Assembly (NCBI GenBank): GCA_022562855.1
Contig: JADFON010000174.1
Coordinates: 1 to 5,170 of the forward strand
Reading direction: 5' to 3'
Length of the DNA stretch: 5,170 nucleotides
Source: Candidatus Zhuqueibacterota bacterium
GTDB taxonomy: Bacteria > SM23-31
This document shows, one piece after another, positions 1-5,170 of this stretch. Numbering within the stretch: the first letter of the stretch is position 1; every line of letters begins with the position of its first letter. The notes below the pieces were generated by a model, which did not search any database, was not told the origin of the DNA, and saw only the letters and a program-made list of their open reading frames with translations. A program made the translations under genes and the position numbers.

Positions 1-1
1 T

Positions 2-577
2 GCAAATCCTGATGAGATGGCACAAGACATCCAGAAAGACCGGTCACTTGCTACAGTTCTTTCACCTGCCGGTGAAGTTTTATTTGATTTTGGCATCGAA
101 CGCACCTATTACGATACGGGTATGAAAATATTTGGTAATTGGTTCAATTATGCCTATGATAATTCCGGAAATCACTATATTACTTTTTTCTTTCAAAATC
201 GAATCGACAAATTTTCATCGAAAGGTAAACATCTTTACTCTATCAAAAGAAAACTCGATTATGAAGAGACACAATCGCTTGAACGCGTCATTGACATAAA
301 AAATGATTTCAGTACGAGCATTCAAGTCGATACACAGGGAAGGGTGTGGGTTCAAACATACGATCGTCAACTTACCTCAGAAGAGAGGCGAAACCGGAAT
401 TTAATTCAAGATGTTTATCGCTTGGAAATTTTTGACAGAGAAGGTGTAATGCTGGGAATTGTACCGTTTCCGCGATCTTCCAACATAAAAATGACAAGAA
501 TAATTGATGATAGAATTTATTTTGTTGATTATACTACAGAAATGTGTATTTATGAATATAAGATAATTGAGAAATAA
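2..577 (+). CDS. 6-bladed beta-propeller family protein, C-terminal part (5' truncated)
   Basis: The reading frame is open to the left edge, so the first in-frame Met at position 17 is probably internal; 191 codons are visible before TAA. The protein shows repeated beta-blade units in which a turn such as DNSG or DTQG is followed by a strand: NSGNHYITFFFQNRIDKF, then SKGKHLYSI, DTQGRVWVQTYDRQLT, and YRLEIFDREGVMLGIVPF. It ends with a short strand (CIYEYKII). This pattern of an aromatic strand, an R-I-D-K-F/L-E-I-F-D core and a D-x-x-G turn is typical of NHL-like 6-bladed propellers. In FCB-type bacteria these are usually secreted or lipid-anchored and of unknown ligand. No catalytic residues can be identified. 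The next gene encodes another propeller and starts 42 bp downstream on the same strand, suggesting co-transcription of paralogues. Family assignment is by pattern recognition; the specific function is unknown. Confidence 0.75.
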   Translation, partial: ANPDEMAQDIQKDRSLATVLSPAGEVLFDFGIERTYYDTGMKIFGNWFNYAYDNSGNHYITFFFQNRIDKFSSKGKHLYSIKRKLDYEETQSLERVIDIKNDFSTSIQVDTQGRVWVQTYDRQLTSEERRNRNLIQDVYRLEIFDREGVMLGIVPFPRSSNIKMTRIIDDRIYFVDYTTEMCIYEYKIIEK

Positions 578-607
578 ATAAAGCGAAAATATACTTTCCC
601 CTTGTTG

Positions 608-614
608 AGAGGAG
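608..614 (+). promoter_or_regulatory. Ribosome binding site deciding the start at 620
   Basis: AGAGGAG lies 5 nt before ATG 620. An upstream in-frame TTG at 602 would place this purine-rich site inside the coding sequence, so 620 is the better start. Confidence 0.7.
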
Positions 615-619
615 ATATA

Positions 620-1777
620 ATGATCCATAGTCGGTTAGTCCTGTTAGTGTTCGTGATTTTAGTTAATGTTATTGAATGTGCACAGGAAACTGAATCAACA
701 AAATTATTTACAGATGTGCTTACACTTGAAATGTCGTTTGGTGATAAGGATCTGCAAGATGAATATTTACTTGCGAATCCGCGTTCGGTTGCCGTAAACA
801 GCAGGAATGACATATATGTGATCGATGAGCGAAGAATAAAAGTGTTTGACGAGACCGGTAAGGAAAAAGTAATCCTGGGAAATCCCGGGCAGGGACCCGG
901 CGAGTTTACCGGAGACGGAATAATAACCATCAACAGCCGTGGGTATTTTTCTGTTTCTAATGGCGGGTCGTTTAATTATTATGATGATCAAAACAATTTC
1001 ATAAACCAGGTCACCCAGAGCAATGACAATAAACTGAATAAGTACTTATCAGAAAATCAAATTGCGAGGTCAAACCTATCAAAAGTTTTTGCATTTAATG
1101 AGAAAGAATATTTTATGGAGATTTTCTCTCCTAAAGGTCTTGTTGAAAATCGAAAAATGATACTTACTGAAACATCGTTGTTGATAAATAGCGAAAACAC
1201 CATACAAAAGATCGAAAGCGCTGAAAAATACTTTTATATTAAAGGGAAACTGATTCCTTTTATGGGAGAGATAAAGTGGGATTCACTGGATGATAACCGG
1301 ATAGTTTACACACATACTGTGAAAGATTTTAACCGAAACAATAATGAATATGAGTATGTATTACATGTTTTTGATCAGGAAAATAACGGATCAACAAGTA
1401 TCACCAGGATTTTTGATCCGGTTGAGATATCCGGTTCGGATATTGACCAGGAATTGGAGTATTATGTACAAAATAATGAACCGGAGGTAATAGATTTTAT
1501 AAAAAAGCAGGCAGGAAATTTGAATAATAAGTATCCGGCAGTCAGGTGGTTAAAATCGGATGGCAGTATAGTGTTTGCAGGTACTTCAAAACTAAATGAG
1601 AGCGATGAATATCTTGTAGAGGTGTTTGATGTTGTGGATAGACAATATATCGCGTCTTTTTATTCCGATATTCAAATAGATTATTTGAAGAATGGATATG
1701 CTTACCGGATACTCAAAGGAAAAGATATTTTCCCCACGATAGAAAAGTACAAAATCAATTTATCCGTTTACCGGTGA
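620..1777 (+). CDS. Exported 6-bladed beta-propeller protein
   Basis: The product is 385 aa. I chose ATG 620 over the in-frame TTG at 602 because AGAGGAG (608-614) sits 5 nt upstream and because the N-terminus then starts directly with a signal peptide: R5, a hydrophobic run at residues 6-18, then Cys20. The context V-I-E-C is a poor lipobox (Glu at -1), so lipoprotein versus simple secretion is unresolved. The propeller begins near residue 50 (NPRSVAVNSRNDIYVID, then RRIKVFDETGK). It contains the family-typical G-x-x-GQGPGEF turn at about 87-96, followed by a GYFSVSNGG blade. The C-terminus (LKNGYAYRILKGKDIFPTIEKYKI, residues about 356-379) is a closing strand seen in this family. Such proteins are thought to be binding or scaffold proteins outside the cytoplasmic membrane; no enzyme motif is seen. 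It is AT-rich: one hand-counted line (1021-1080) is about 32% GC. The last 18 bp overlap the convergent yigZ gene. Confidence 0.8.
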   Translation: MIHSRLVLLVFVILVNVIECAQETESTKLFTDVLTLEMSFGDKDLQDEYLLANPRSVAVNSRNDIYVIDERRIKVFDETGKEKVILGNPGQGPGEFTGDGIITINSRGYFSVSNGGSFNYYDDQNNFINQVTQSNDNKLNKYLSENQIARSNLSKVFAFNEKEYFMEIFSPKGLVENRKMILTETSLLINSENTIQKIESAEKYFYIKGKLIPFMGEIKWDSLDDNRIVYTHTVKDFNRNNNEYEYVLHVFDQENNGSTSITRIFDPVEISGSDIDQELEYYVQNNEPEVIDFIKKQAGNLNNKYPAVRWLKSDGSIVFAGTSKLNESDEYLVEVFDVVDRQYIASFYSDIQIDYLKNGYAYRILKGKDIFPTIEKYKINLSVYR

Positions 1778-2401
1778 ATATACATTTTTAATTTCACCTT
1801 TTCCGCTTGTAACGTCCCGGAATTGAACGAGAAATTCATCGAATCGGCTTAACCGGATTGAGCAGACCGCCGTGTTTTTTTCACCGAATTGCCTTTCGGT
1901 TACTGTAACATCGAATGTGGAAAACAGCCGCTCAACCGCTCCCGTTGCATCATAGGAAAACACCAGCTTTACCGTGCCTGTCAGGTATCGTGTAACAATT
2001 TTTGCTTCTTCCACAGCCGATTTTACCGCATCTGCGTATGCATGAGTCAAACCGCCCATACCGAGTTTTGTCCCCCCAAAGTACCGGACGACGACGCAGA
2101 TAACATTCGACAAATTGTTCCCCTGTAGTACATTGAGGATCGGCTTGCCCGCCGTTCCTGCCGGTTCGCCGTCATCGTTAGACCGGGTTGTTTCCCCGGA
2201 ATCCCCGGAAATAACATAGGCATAACAATGATGGGTTGCATCCCGGTAGGTTTCTCTGAGGTTCTTCAGGTACTCTTCCGCCGTTTCTTTTGCCGTCACC
2301 GGATTTATGTACGCAATAAACCGCGATTTACGGACGGTTATTTCGTTTTTTACTTCTTTATCTATAGAGAGATATGAATCTAATTTTTTGTTATTCTTCA
2401 T
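1760..2401 (-). CDS. yigZ: YigZ/IMPACT family protein (UPF0029 + DUF1949 domains)
   Basis: The product is 213 aa from ATG 2401, within the usual 200-220 aa of bacterial YigZ. The N-terminal UPF0029/Impact domain spans about residues 24-132. It carries KSRFIAYI (25-32), ATHHCYAYV (55-63), the diagnostic DDGEPAGTAGKPIL (76-89) and VVVRYFGGTKLGMGGL (103-118). A C-terminal ferredoxin-like DUF1949 domain follows at about 143-205 (SYDATGAVERLF through TSGKGEIK). Eukaryotic IMPACT modulates the Gcn2 translational stress kinase. Bacterial members have a nucleic-acid-binding-like fold, but their biochemical role is not settled. An in-frame GTG at 2422 would add seven residues. ATG 2401 is preferred because LDSYLSIDKEVKNEITVRKSRF then aligns with the usual family N-terminus. 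Neither start has a clear Shine-Dalgarno sequence. The gene is divergent from dnaK and overlaps the upstream propeller gene tail-to-tail by 18 bp. Confidence 0.93.
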   Translation of the reverse strand: MKNNKKLDSYLSIDKEVKNEITVRKSRFIAYINPVTAKETAEEYLKNLRETYRDATHHCYAYVISGDSGETTRSNDDGEPAGTAGKPILNVLQGNNLSNVICVVVRYFGGTKLGMGGLTHAYADAVKSAVEEAKIVTRYLTGTVKLVFSYDATGAVERLFSTFDVTVTERQFGEKNTAVCSIRLSRFDEFLVQFRDVTSGKGEIKNVYSPVNG

Positions 2402-2416
2402 TTTTCGGGGTTTTAA

Positions 2417-2452
2417 TGACACAATGCCATGTCAATAATGACATAATGACAT
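2417..2452. promoter_or_regulatory. Cluster of TGACA/TGTCA half-sites (possible operator)
   Basis: Four copies of the pentamer lie within 36 bp: TGACA 2417-2421, TGTCA 2430-2434, TGACA 2439-2443 and TGACA 2447-2451. The middle two form a perfect 6-bp inverted repeat, ATGTCA-ATAA-TGACAT (2429-2444). The block 2435-2450 is also an 8-bp tandem duplication of ATAATGAC. The cluster begins 16 nt upstream of yigZ ATG 2401, where a repressor or activator of that gene could sit; control of dnaK is also possible. The cognate protein is unknown. Confidence 0.4.
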
Positions 2453-2471
2453 ATTTCTGGTTATGCACAAA

Positions 2472-2538
2472 TCTTGCCAAAATGCACTTATTCCTTCATA
2501 ACATCATAATATACAATAAGTTAGGTGGCTTAGCAAGA
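2472..2538. repeat. Long imperfect inverted repeat in the yigZ-dnaK intergenic region
   Basis: TCTTGC (2472-2477) is complementary to GCAAGA (2533-2538). Further in, ACTTATT (2486-2492) is complementary to AATAAGT (2515-2521), leaving an inner loop of 22 nt. The two paired arms are separated by internal loops of 8 and 11 nt, which could also pair through CCA/TGG. It is not followed by a T-run on either side, so it does not look like an intrinsic terminator. It may be an operator or part of a leader transcript, or chance in AT-rich DNA. Confidence 0.35.
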
Positions 2539-2626
2539 ACAAAAAAATATCTGGTACACATATTGCATATATAAAAATAGATTTAACATGTAGTGAATAA
2601 ATCGACGGTTTATCTTTGCAATGCTC

Positions 2627-2654
2627 TTTACCCGGTTAGACCGTTTTTTATACA
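2627..2654 (+). promoter_or_regulatory. Candidate dnaK promoter
   Basis: TTTACC (2627-2632) and TATACA (2649-2654), with a 16-bp spacer, resemble sigma-70 type -35 and -10 boxes. They would start a transcript near 2661 with a leader of about 63 nt. A second possibility is TATCTTTG (2611-2618), which matches the Bacteroidota -7 consensus TAnnTTTG but lacks a clear TTTG element about 20 bp upstream. The spacer of the first candidate contains CGGT-TAG-ACCG followed by six Ts (2633-2649), a very short terminator-like hairpin. No CIRCE or HAIR heat-shock operator is visible. Confidence 0.35.
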
Positions 2655-2710
2655 AACATGATACTATCGAAAAATAAAATAAAAAAATTCAAGAATTATT
2701 TTCAAATTTA

Positions 2711-2716
2711 AAGGAG
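2711..2716 (+). promoter_or_regulatory. Strong ribosome binding site of dnaK
   Basis: AAGGAG lies 7 nt upstream of ATG 2724 in an otherwise A/T-only leader. It fixes the dnaK start and shows that this organism uses Shine-Dalgarno initiation at least for highly expressed genes. Confidence 0.85.
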
Positions 2717-2723
2717 CAAAGTA

Positions 2724-4643
2724 ATGGGAAAAATCATAGGAATCGATCTTGGAACGACAAACAGTTGTGTTGCCGTAATCGAAGGCGGCAAACCGGTTGT
2801 TATCCCGAATTCTGAGGGGGGGCGTATAACTCCTTCGGTTGTAGCGTTTACAAAAAACGACGAACGGCTTATCGGTCAGGCGGCAAAACGGCAGGCTGTG
2901 ACAAACCCGGAAAACACGGTTTACTCGATAAAGCGTTTCATGGGGCGAATGTATGGCGAAGTCGATAACGAAATAAAAGAAGTACCCTATAAAGTGGTAA
3001 AGGGTAAAAACAATGTCGCCCGCGTAAAAATAAAGAGCAAGGAATATTCGCCGCCGGAGATTTCGGCAATGATCCTGCAAAAAATGAAACAGACCGCGGA
3101 AGATTATCTCGGTCATAAAATAACCGAAGCGGTAGTCACCGTGCCTGCCTATTTTAACGACAGCCAGCGTCAGGCAACAAAAGAAGCGGGTGTCATTGCC
3201 GGTCTCGACGTCAAGAGGATAGTCAACGAACCGACCGCAGCGTCCCTGGCATACGGTCTCGAAAAGAAAGAAGACCAGAAGATCGCGGTGTTCGATTTCG
3301 GCGGTGGGACATTCGATATATCCATTCTGGAACTGGCAGACGGAGTATTCGAAGTAAAATCGACAAGCGGCGATACACATCTTGGGGGAGACGACATAGA
3401 CTACCGGATATTGAATTGGATCGCAGACGAATTTGAAAAACAGGAAGGGTTCGACCTCAGGAACGATTCGATGGTACTCCAGCGTTTGAAAGAAGCTGCG
3501 GAAAAAGCAAAGATGGAGCTTTCGACTACTCCGCAGACAGAGATCAATCTTCCATTTATTACCGCAACCGACACTGGTCCGAAACATCTTAACCTGACCT
3601 TGACCAGGGCAAAATTTGAACAGCTTTGCGACGATATTTTCCAGAAACTGGTTAAGCCGTCCGAGAAAGCGTTGAAAGATTCGAAATTCTCAAAAAGTGA
3701 AATCAACGAAGTTGTCCTCGTCGGCGGGTCGACCCGTATTCCAAAGGTGCAGGAAATCGTAAAGAAAATATTCGGTAAAGAACCTCACAAGGGTGTAAAT
3801 GTTGATGAAGTAGTAGCGATGGGCGCCGCAATCCAGGGCGGAATTCTGGGAGGCGACATTGATCAGGATATTGTCCTGCTTGATGTGACCCCGTTAACAC
3901 TTGGAATCGAGACTCTCGGCGGAGTAATGACAAAATTAATTGAGGCGAATTCGACTATTCCAATCAAGAAAACAGAGATATTTTCAACAGCGGCTGACAA
4001 CCAGACAACCGTTGAAGTACATGTGCTTCAGGGAGAACGTCCGATAGCGGTCGACAATAAGACCATAGGCAGATTTCATCTGGACGGGATACCGCCTTCG
4101 CAACGGGGTATTCCGCAAATAGAAGTGTCGTTTGACCTTGACGCAAACGGGATTCTGAATGTCTCAGCAAAAGACAAAGCCACAGATAAAGAACAAAAAA
4201 TAACTATAACCGCTTCGAGTGGGCTGACGGACGAAGAAATTGAAAAAATGAAAGAAGACGCTAAAACTCATTCGGAAGATGACAAGAAAAAGCGTGAAAG
4301 CATCGACCTGAATAACCAGGCTGACCAATTGGTGTGGCAGACTGAAAAACAGATTGAAGATATGAAAGACAAACTCGATTCGGAGACAAAAAACAAATTG
4401 GAAGCCGGGCTCGGAAGGTTGAAAGAAGCTCTGAAGAATGATAACAGTGAAGAAATAAAATCGGCGATGGAGGCGGTCACACAGACGTGGAATGAGGCAT
4501 CGCAGAAAATGTATGAGGAGGCTTCGAAAGAAGCCCCGCCACCGGGAGATGAAGAACCGGAACCGGCTAAAGAAAAGAAATCAAAAAAGAAAGGCGGCGA
4601 CAAGGAGATAAAAGACGCCGATTTTGAGGTGGTTGACGATTAA
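2724..4643 (+). CDS. dnaK: Molecular chaperone DnaK (Hsp70)
   Basis: The product is 639 aa, full length for bacterial DnaK (E. coli 638). It is the cytoplasmic ATP-dependent chaperone that binds exposed hydrophobic peptides with DnaJ and GrpE and hands aggregates to ClpB. The ATPase domain (1-386) carries IDLGTTNS (7-14), catalytic Lys70 in [19 protein letters not shown] (141-152), [11 protein letters not shown] (168-178), [14 protein letters not shown] (189-202, with Phe192 where Leu is common) and [14 protein letters not shown] (330-343). The interdomain linker is DVTPLTLG (387-394). The substrate-binding beta domain runs to about 505, followed by a helical lid rich in Lys and Glu. Residues about 602-630 form a disordered Pro/Glu then Lys tail before the terminal DADFEVVDD. 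The insertion around residues 78-110 is the diderm type. The gene stands alone: no grpE, dnaJ or hrcA adjoins it, and clpB follows after 345 bp. Its GC content is visibly higher than in the propeller genes. Confidence 0.99.
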   Translation: MGKIIGIDLGTTNSCVAVIEGGKPVVIPNSEGGRITPSVVAFTKNDERLIGQAAKRQAVTNPENTVYSIKRFMGRMYGEVDNEIKEVPYKVVKGKNNVARVKIKSKEYSPPEISAMILQKMKQTAEDYLGHKITEAVVTVPAYFNDSQRQATKEAGVIAGLDVKRIVNEPTAASLAYGLEKKEDQKIAVFDFGGGTFDISILELADGVFEVKSTSGDTHLGGDDIDYRILNWIADEFEKQEGFDLRNDSMVLQRLKEAAEKAKMELSTTPQTEINLPFITATDTGPKHLNLTLTRAKFEQLCDDIFQKLVKPSEKALKDSKFSKSEINEVVLVGGSTRIPKVQEIVKKIFGKEPHKGVNVDEVVAMGAAIQGGILGGDIDQDIVLLDVTPLTLGIETLGGVMTKLIEANSTIPIKKTEIFSTAADNQTTVEVHVLQGERPIAVDNKTIGRFHLDGIPPSQRGIPQIEVSFDLDANGILNVSAKDKATDKEQKITITASSGLTDEEIEKMKEDAKTHSEDDKKKRESIDLNNQADQLVWQTEKQIEDMKDKLDSETKNKLEAGLGRLKEALKNDNSEEIKSAMEAVTQTWNEASQKMYEEASKEAPPPGDEEPEPAKEKKSKKKGGDKEIKDADFEVVDD

Positions 4644-4674
4644 TCGGATGTTACCAATGACAAGAAGAGAATCG

Positions 4675-4697
4675 GTGAAGGCGGAAAACGCCTTCGC
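4675..4697 (+). terminator. Hairpin downstream of dnaK
   Basis: GAAGGCG (4677-4683), loop GAAAA and CGCCTTC (4689-4695) form a perfect 7-bp stem. It extends by a T-G and a G-C pair to 4675/4697. It lies 31 nt after the dnaK stop codon, the right place for a transcript 3' end. The following sequence (GCGGTAGTTAAATAATCC) has no U-tract, so it is not a canonical intrinsic terminator. It may act as an mRNA-stabilising or Rho-dependent 3' structure. Confidence 0.4.
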
Positions 4698-4763
4698 GGT
4701 AGTTAAATAATCCTTGAAAATTTTAAATTTCCGGTGTCATAGTATTAACTTGTAGTTATTTTA

Positions 4764-4792
4764 TTGACGTGCGGACATTCAAGTGATAAACA
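4764..4792 (+). promoter_or_regulatory. Weak candidate promoter for clpB
   Basis: TTGACG (4764-4769) is a 5/6 match to the sigma-70 -35 box. A 17-bp spacer leads to TAAACA (4787-4792), a poor -10. If used, transcription would start near 4799 and the whole hairpin-rich block that follows would be a leader of about 190 nt for clpB. No better promoter was found closer to the gene. Confidence 0.25.
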
Positions 4793-4811
4793 AGGCAGAG
4801 ATTACCCGTCT

Positions 4812-4824
4812 TCGAGGACCTCGA
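4812..4824. repeat. 13-bp odd palindrome
   Basis: TCGAGG-A-CCTCGA has two perfect 6-bp arms around one central base. The symmetry suggests a small operator or the tip of a hairpin; it marks the start of the GC-rich part of the dnaK-clpB spacer. Function is unknown. Confidence 0.3.
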
Positions 4825-4860
4825 GTGAGCCACGTCTCCCGCCATCATTGTGAATCACCA

Positions 4861-4946
4861 CCCCCCCCATTACGTAGCGACCACTCATGGCGCGGCGTAA
4901 GCCGTCCCTGACGGGACAAGTCATCCGTGACGGGACGTGGGGGGGG
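4861..4946. other. GC-rich multi-hairpin element bounded by C8 and G8 tracts
   Basis: An exact C8 tract (4861-4868) is complementary to an exact G8 tract (4939-4946). The pairing extends inward through ACGT (4872-4875 with 4935-4938) after a 3-nt bulge, enclosing about 60 nt. Inside are three small hairpins in a row: CGGC-GTAA-GCCG (4893-4904, a GNRA-type loop), GTCCC-TGAC-GGGAC (4904-4917) and GTCA-TCCG-TGAC (4920-4931, a UNCG-type loop). The first two share G4904, so they cannot both form fully. TGACGGGAC occurs twice (4909-4917 and 4928-4936), so alternative pairings exist. The block has no coding frame and is far richer in GC than its flanks. It could be a structured leader RNA, a small non-coding RNA or a dispersed palindromic repeat. 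No target-site duplication is seen at its ends. Confidence 0.4.
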
Positions 4947-4965
4947 ATGACATTTTAATTGTCAT
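4947..4965. promoter_or_regulatory. ATGACA-N7-TGTCAT inverted repeat upstream of clpB
   Basis: ATGACA (4947-4952) and TGTCAT (4960-4965) form a perfect 6-bp dyad around TTTTAAT, 23 nt before the clpB start. The same TGACA/TGTCA half-site is clustered upstream of yigZ/dnaK, though there the perfect dyad has the opposite order (ATGTCA then TGACAT) with a 4-nt spacer. Single half-sites also occur at 4658-4662 and 4735-4739. A shared regulator is possible but unproven. Confidence 0.35.
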
Positions 4966-4988
4966 TCGAATAATGGGGGAAATAAATA

Positions 4989-5170
4989 ATGATAGATATA
5001 GAAAAATTTACCATAAAATCCCAGAAGGCGTTTGGGGCGGCTAAGCGTATTGCGTCCGATATGGACCATCAGCAGATAGAACCGGAACACCTTTTTCTCG
5101 GCTTGCTTGATGACCGCGAAAGCATTGTCAGTGCAATTCTGAAAAAAGTCGGTGTGAATATTGGATCCGT
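4989..5170 (+). CDS. clpB: ATP-dependent disaggregase ClpB, N-terminal fragment (3' truncated)
   Basis: Sixty complete codons and two further bases are visible before the window ends. They begin MIDIEKFTIKSQKAFGAAKR and continue with HQQIEPEHLFLGLLDD and SAILKKVGVNIGSV. This is the first Clp_N repeat. The opening FTIKSQ followed by EPEHL-x-LGLL matches ClpB rather than ClpC (which usually begins FERFTERA) or ClpA. ClpB is a cytoplasmic hexameric AAA+ unfoldase that rescues aggregated proteins together with DnaK, DnaJ and GrpE, which agrees with dnaK lying just upstream. The N-terminal repeat binds substrate; the AAA+ and middle domains lie beyond the window. ATG 4989 is preceded by GGGGGA at 4975-4980, a modest ribosome binding site. 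The frame continues open to the edge. Confidence 0.87.
   Translation, partial: MIDIEKFTIKSQKAFGAAKRIASDMDHQQIEPEHLFLGLLDDRESIVSAILKKVGVNIGS

Larger units (their letters stand above)
4644..4988. other. Intergenic region dnaK-clpB without genes
   Basis: I see no credible coding frame here on either strand. The first 100 bp hold the post-dnaK hairpin and an AT-rich stretch with CTTGAA at 4713-4718 that lacks a matching heat-shock -10. The middle has a weak promoter candidate and a palindrome. The right half is the GC-rich C8/G8 hairpin block and an inverted repeat. GGGGGA (4975-4980), 8 nt before ATG 4989, is the likely ribosome binding site of clpB. Confidence 0.6.

Noticed and set aside
602-619. 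TTG 602 as start of the second propeller gene
   Set aside because: It would place the AGAGGAG ribosome binding site inside the gene and add six residues before an otherwise clean signal peptide.
2402-2422. GTG 2422 as start of yigZ
   Set aside because: There is no ribosome binding site, the N-terminus would be longer than usual for the family, and ATG 2401 gives a better family-like start. It cannot be fully excluded.
2374-2574. 66-codon plus-strand frame in the yigZ-dnaK spacer
   Set aside because: It overlaps the start of yigZ, has no ribosome binding site and low-complexity translation; it is AT-rich chance.
2633-2649. CGGT-TAG-ACCG plus six Ts as an intrinsic terminator or attenuator
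   Set aside because: The 4-bp stem with a 3-nt loop is too weak to call alone, and it overlaps the spacer of the candidate promoter.
2402-2723. CIRCE (TTAGCACTC-N9-GAGTGCTAA) or HAIR (CTTGAGT-N7-ACTCAAG) upstream of dnaK
   Set aside because: I read the whole spacer for both and found neither, nor a close variant.
2664-3587. Long open frame (307 codons) on the minus strand opposite dnaK
   Set aside because: It lies almost wholly antisense to the highly conserved dnaK, has no recognisable domain and an odd Cys/Phe/Arg-rich composition. Long antisense frames opposite hsp70 genes are a known artefact of codon bias.
4713-4740. CTTGAA as a sigma-32 type heat-shock -35 box
   Set aside because: There is no CCCCAT-like -10 at the required 13-15 bp spacing; the downstream sequence is CCGGTGTC.
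4861-4946. Integron attC site or insertion sequence ends
   Set aside because: There is no integrase or transposase, no attC core (GTTRRRY) pair, and no target-site duplication flanking the C8/G8 tracts.

Overview
The window looks like ordinary chromosomal DNA from a diderm bacterium, most plausibly of the FCB superphylum (Bacteroidota, Ignavibacteria, Calditrichota or Marinimicrobia-like lineages) or a phylum with similar gene content such as Aminicenantes. This is an inference. It rests on a DnaK with the long diderm-type ATPase domain and an ending in DADFEVVDD, and on two adjacent proteins resembling the 6-bladed beta-propeller family common in those groups. No rRNA, tRNA, CRISPR array, transposase or phage gene is visible.

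Layout. (1) Positions 2-619: the 3' part of a beta-propeller gene cut by the left edge, then a 42-bp gap. (2) 620-1777: a second, complete, exported beta-propeller protein on the same strand, probably in the same operon. (3) 1760-2401, minus strand: a YigZ/IMPACT-family protein whose 3' end overlaps the propeller gene tail-to-tail by 18 bp. (4) 2402-2723: a divergent, AT-rich control region between yigZ and dnaK, with a cluster of TGACA/TGTCA half-sites, a long imperfect inverted repeat and candidate promoter elements. (5) 2724-4643: dnaK, complete (639 codons) with a strong Shine-Dalgarno sequence. (6) 4644-4988: 345 bp with no gene. It holds a hairpin just after dnaK, a weak promoter candidate, and a GC-rich block of consecutive small hairpins enclosed by a C8 tract and a G8 tract. 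Next to this block is a TGACA-N7-type inverted repeat resembling the half-sites upstream of yigZ/dnaK. (7) 4989-5170: the first 60 codons of clpB, cut by the right edge.

How the genes fit together. DnaK and ClpB form a known disaggregase pair: Hsp70 recruits ClpB to aggregates and threads polypeptides out of them. Their adjacency makes functional sense, although grpE, dnaJ and hrcA are not in the window. I found no CIRCE or HAIR heat-shock operator by eye. The recurring TGACA/TGTCA inverted repeats before both chaperone genes are the best candidate for a shared control element. The propeller genes are visibly more AT-rich than dnaK and yigZ.

No clear new multi-gene system is present. The most unusual item is the non-coding C8/G8 multi-hairpin block before clpB.
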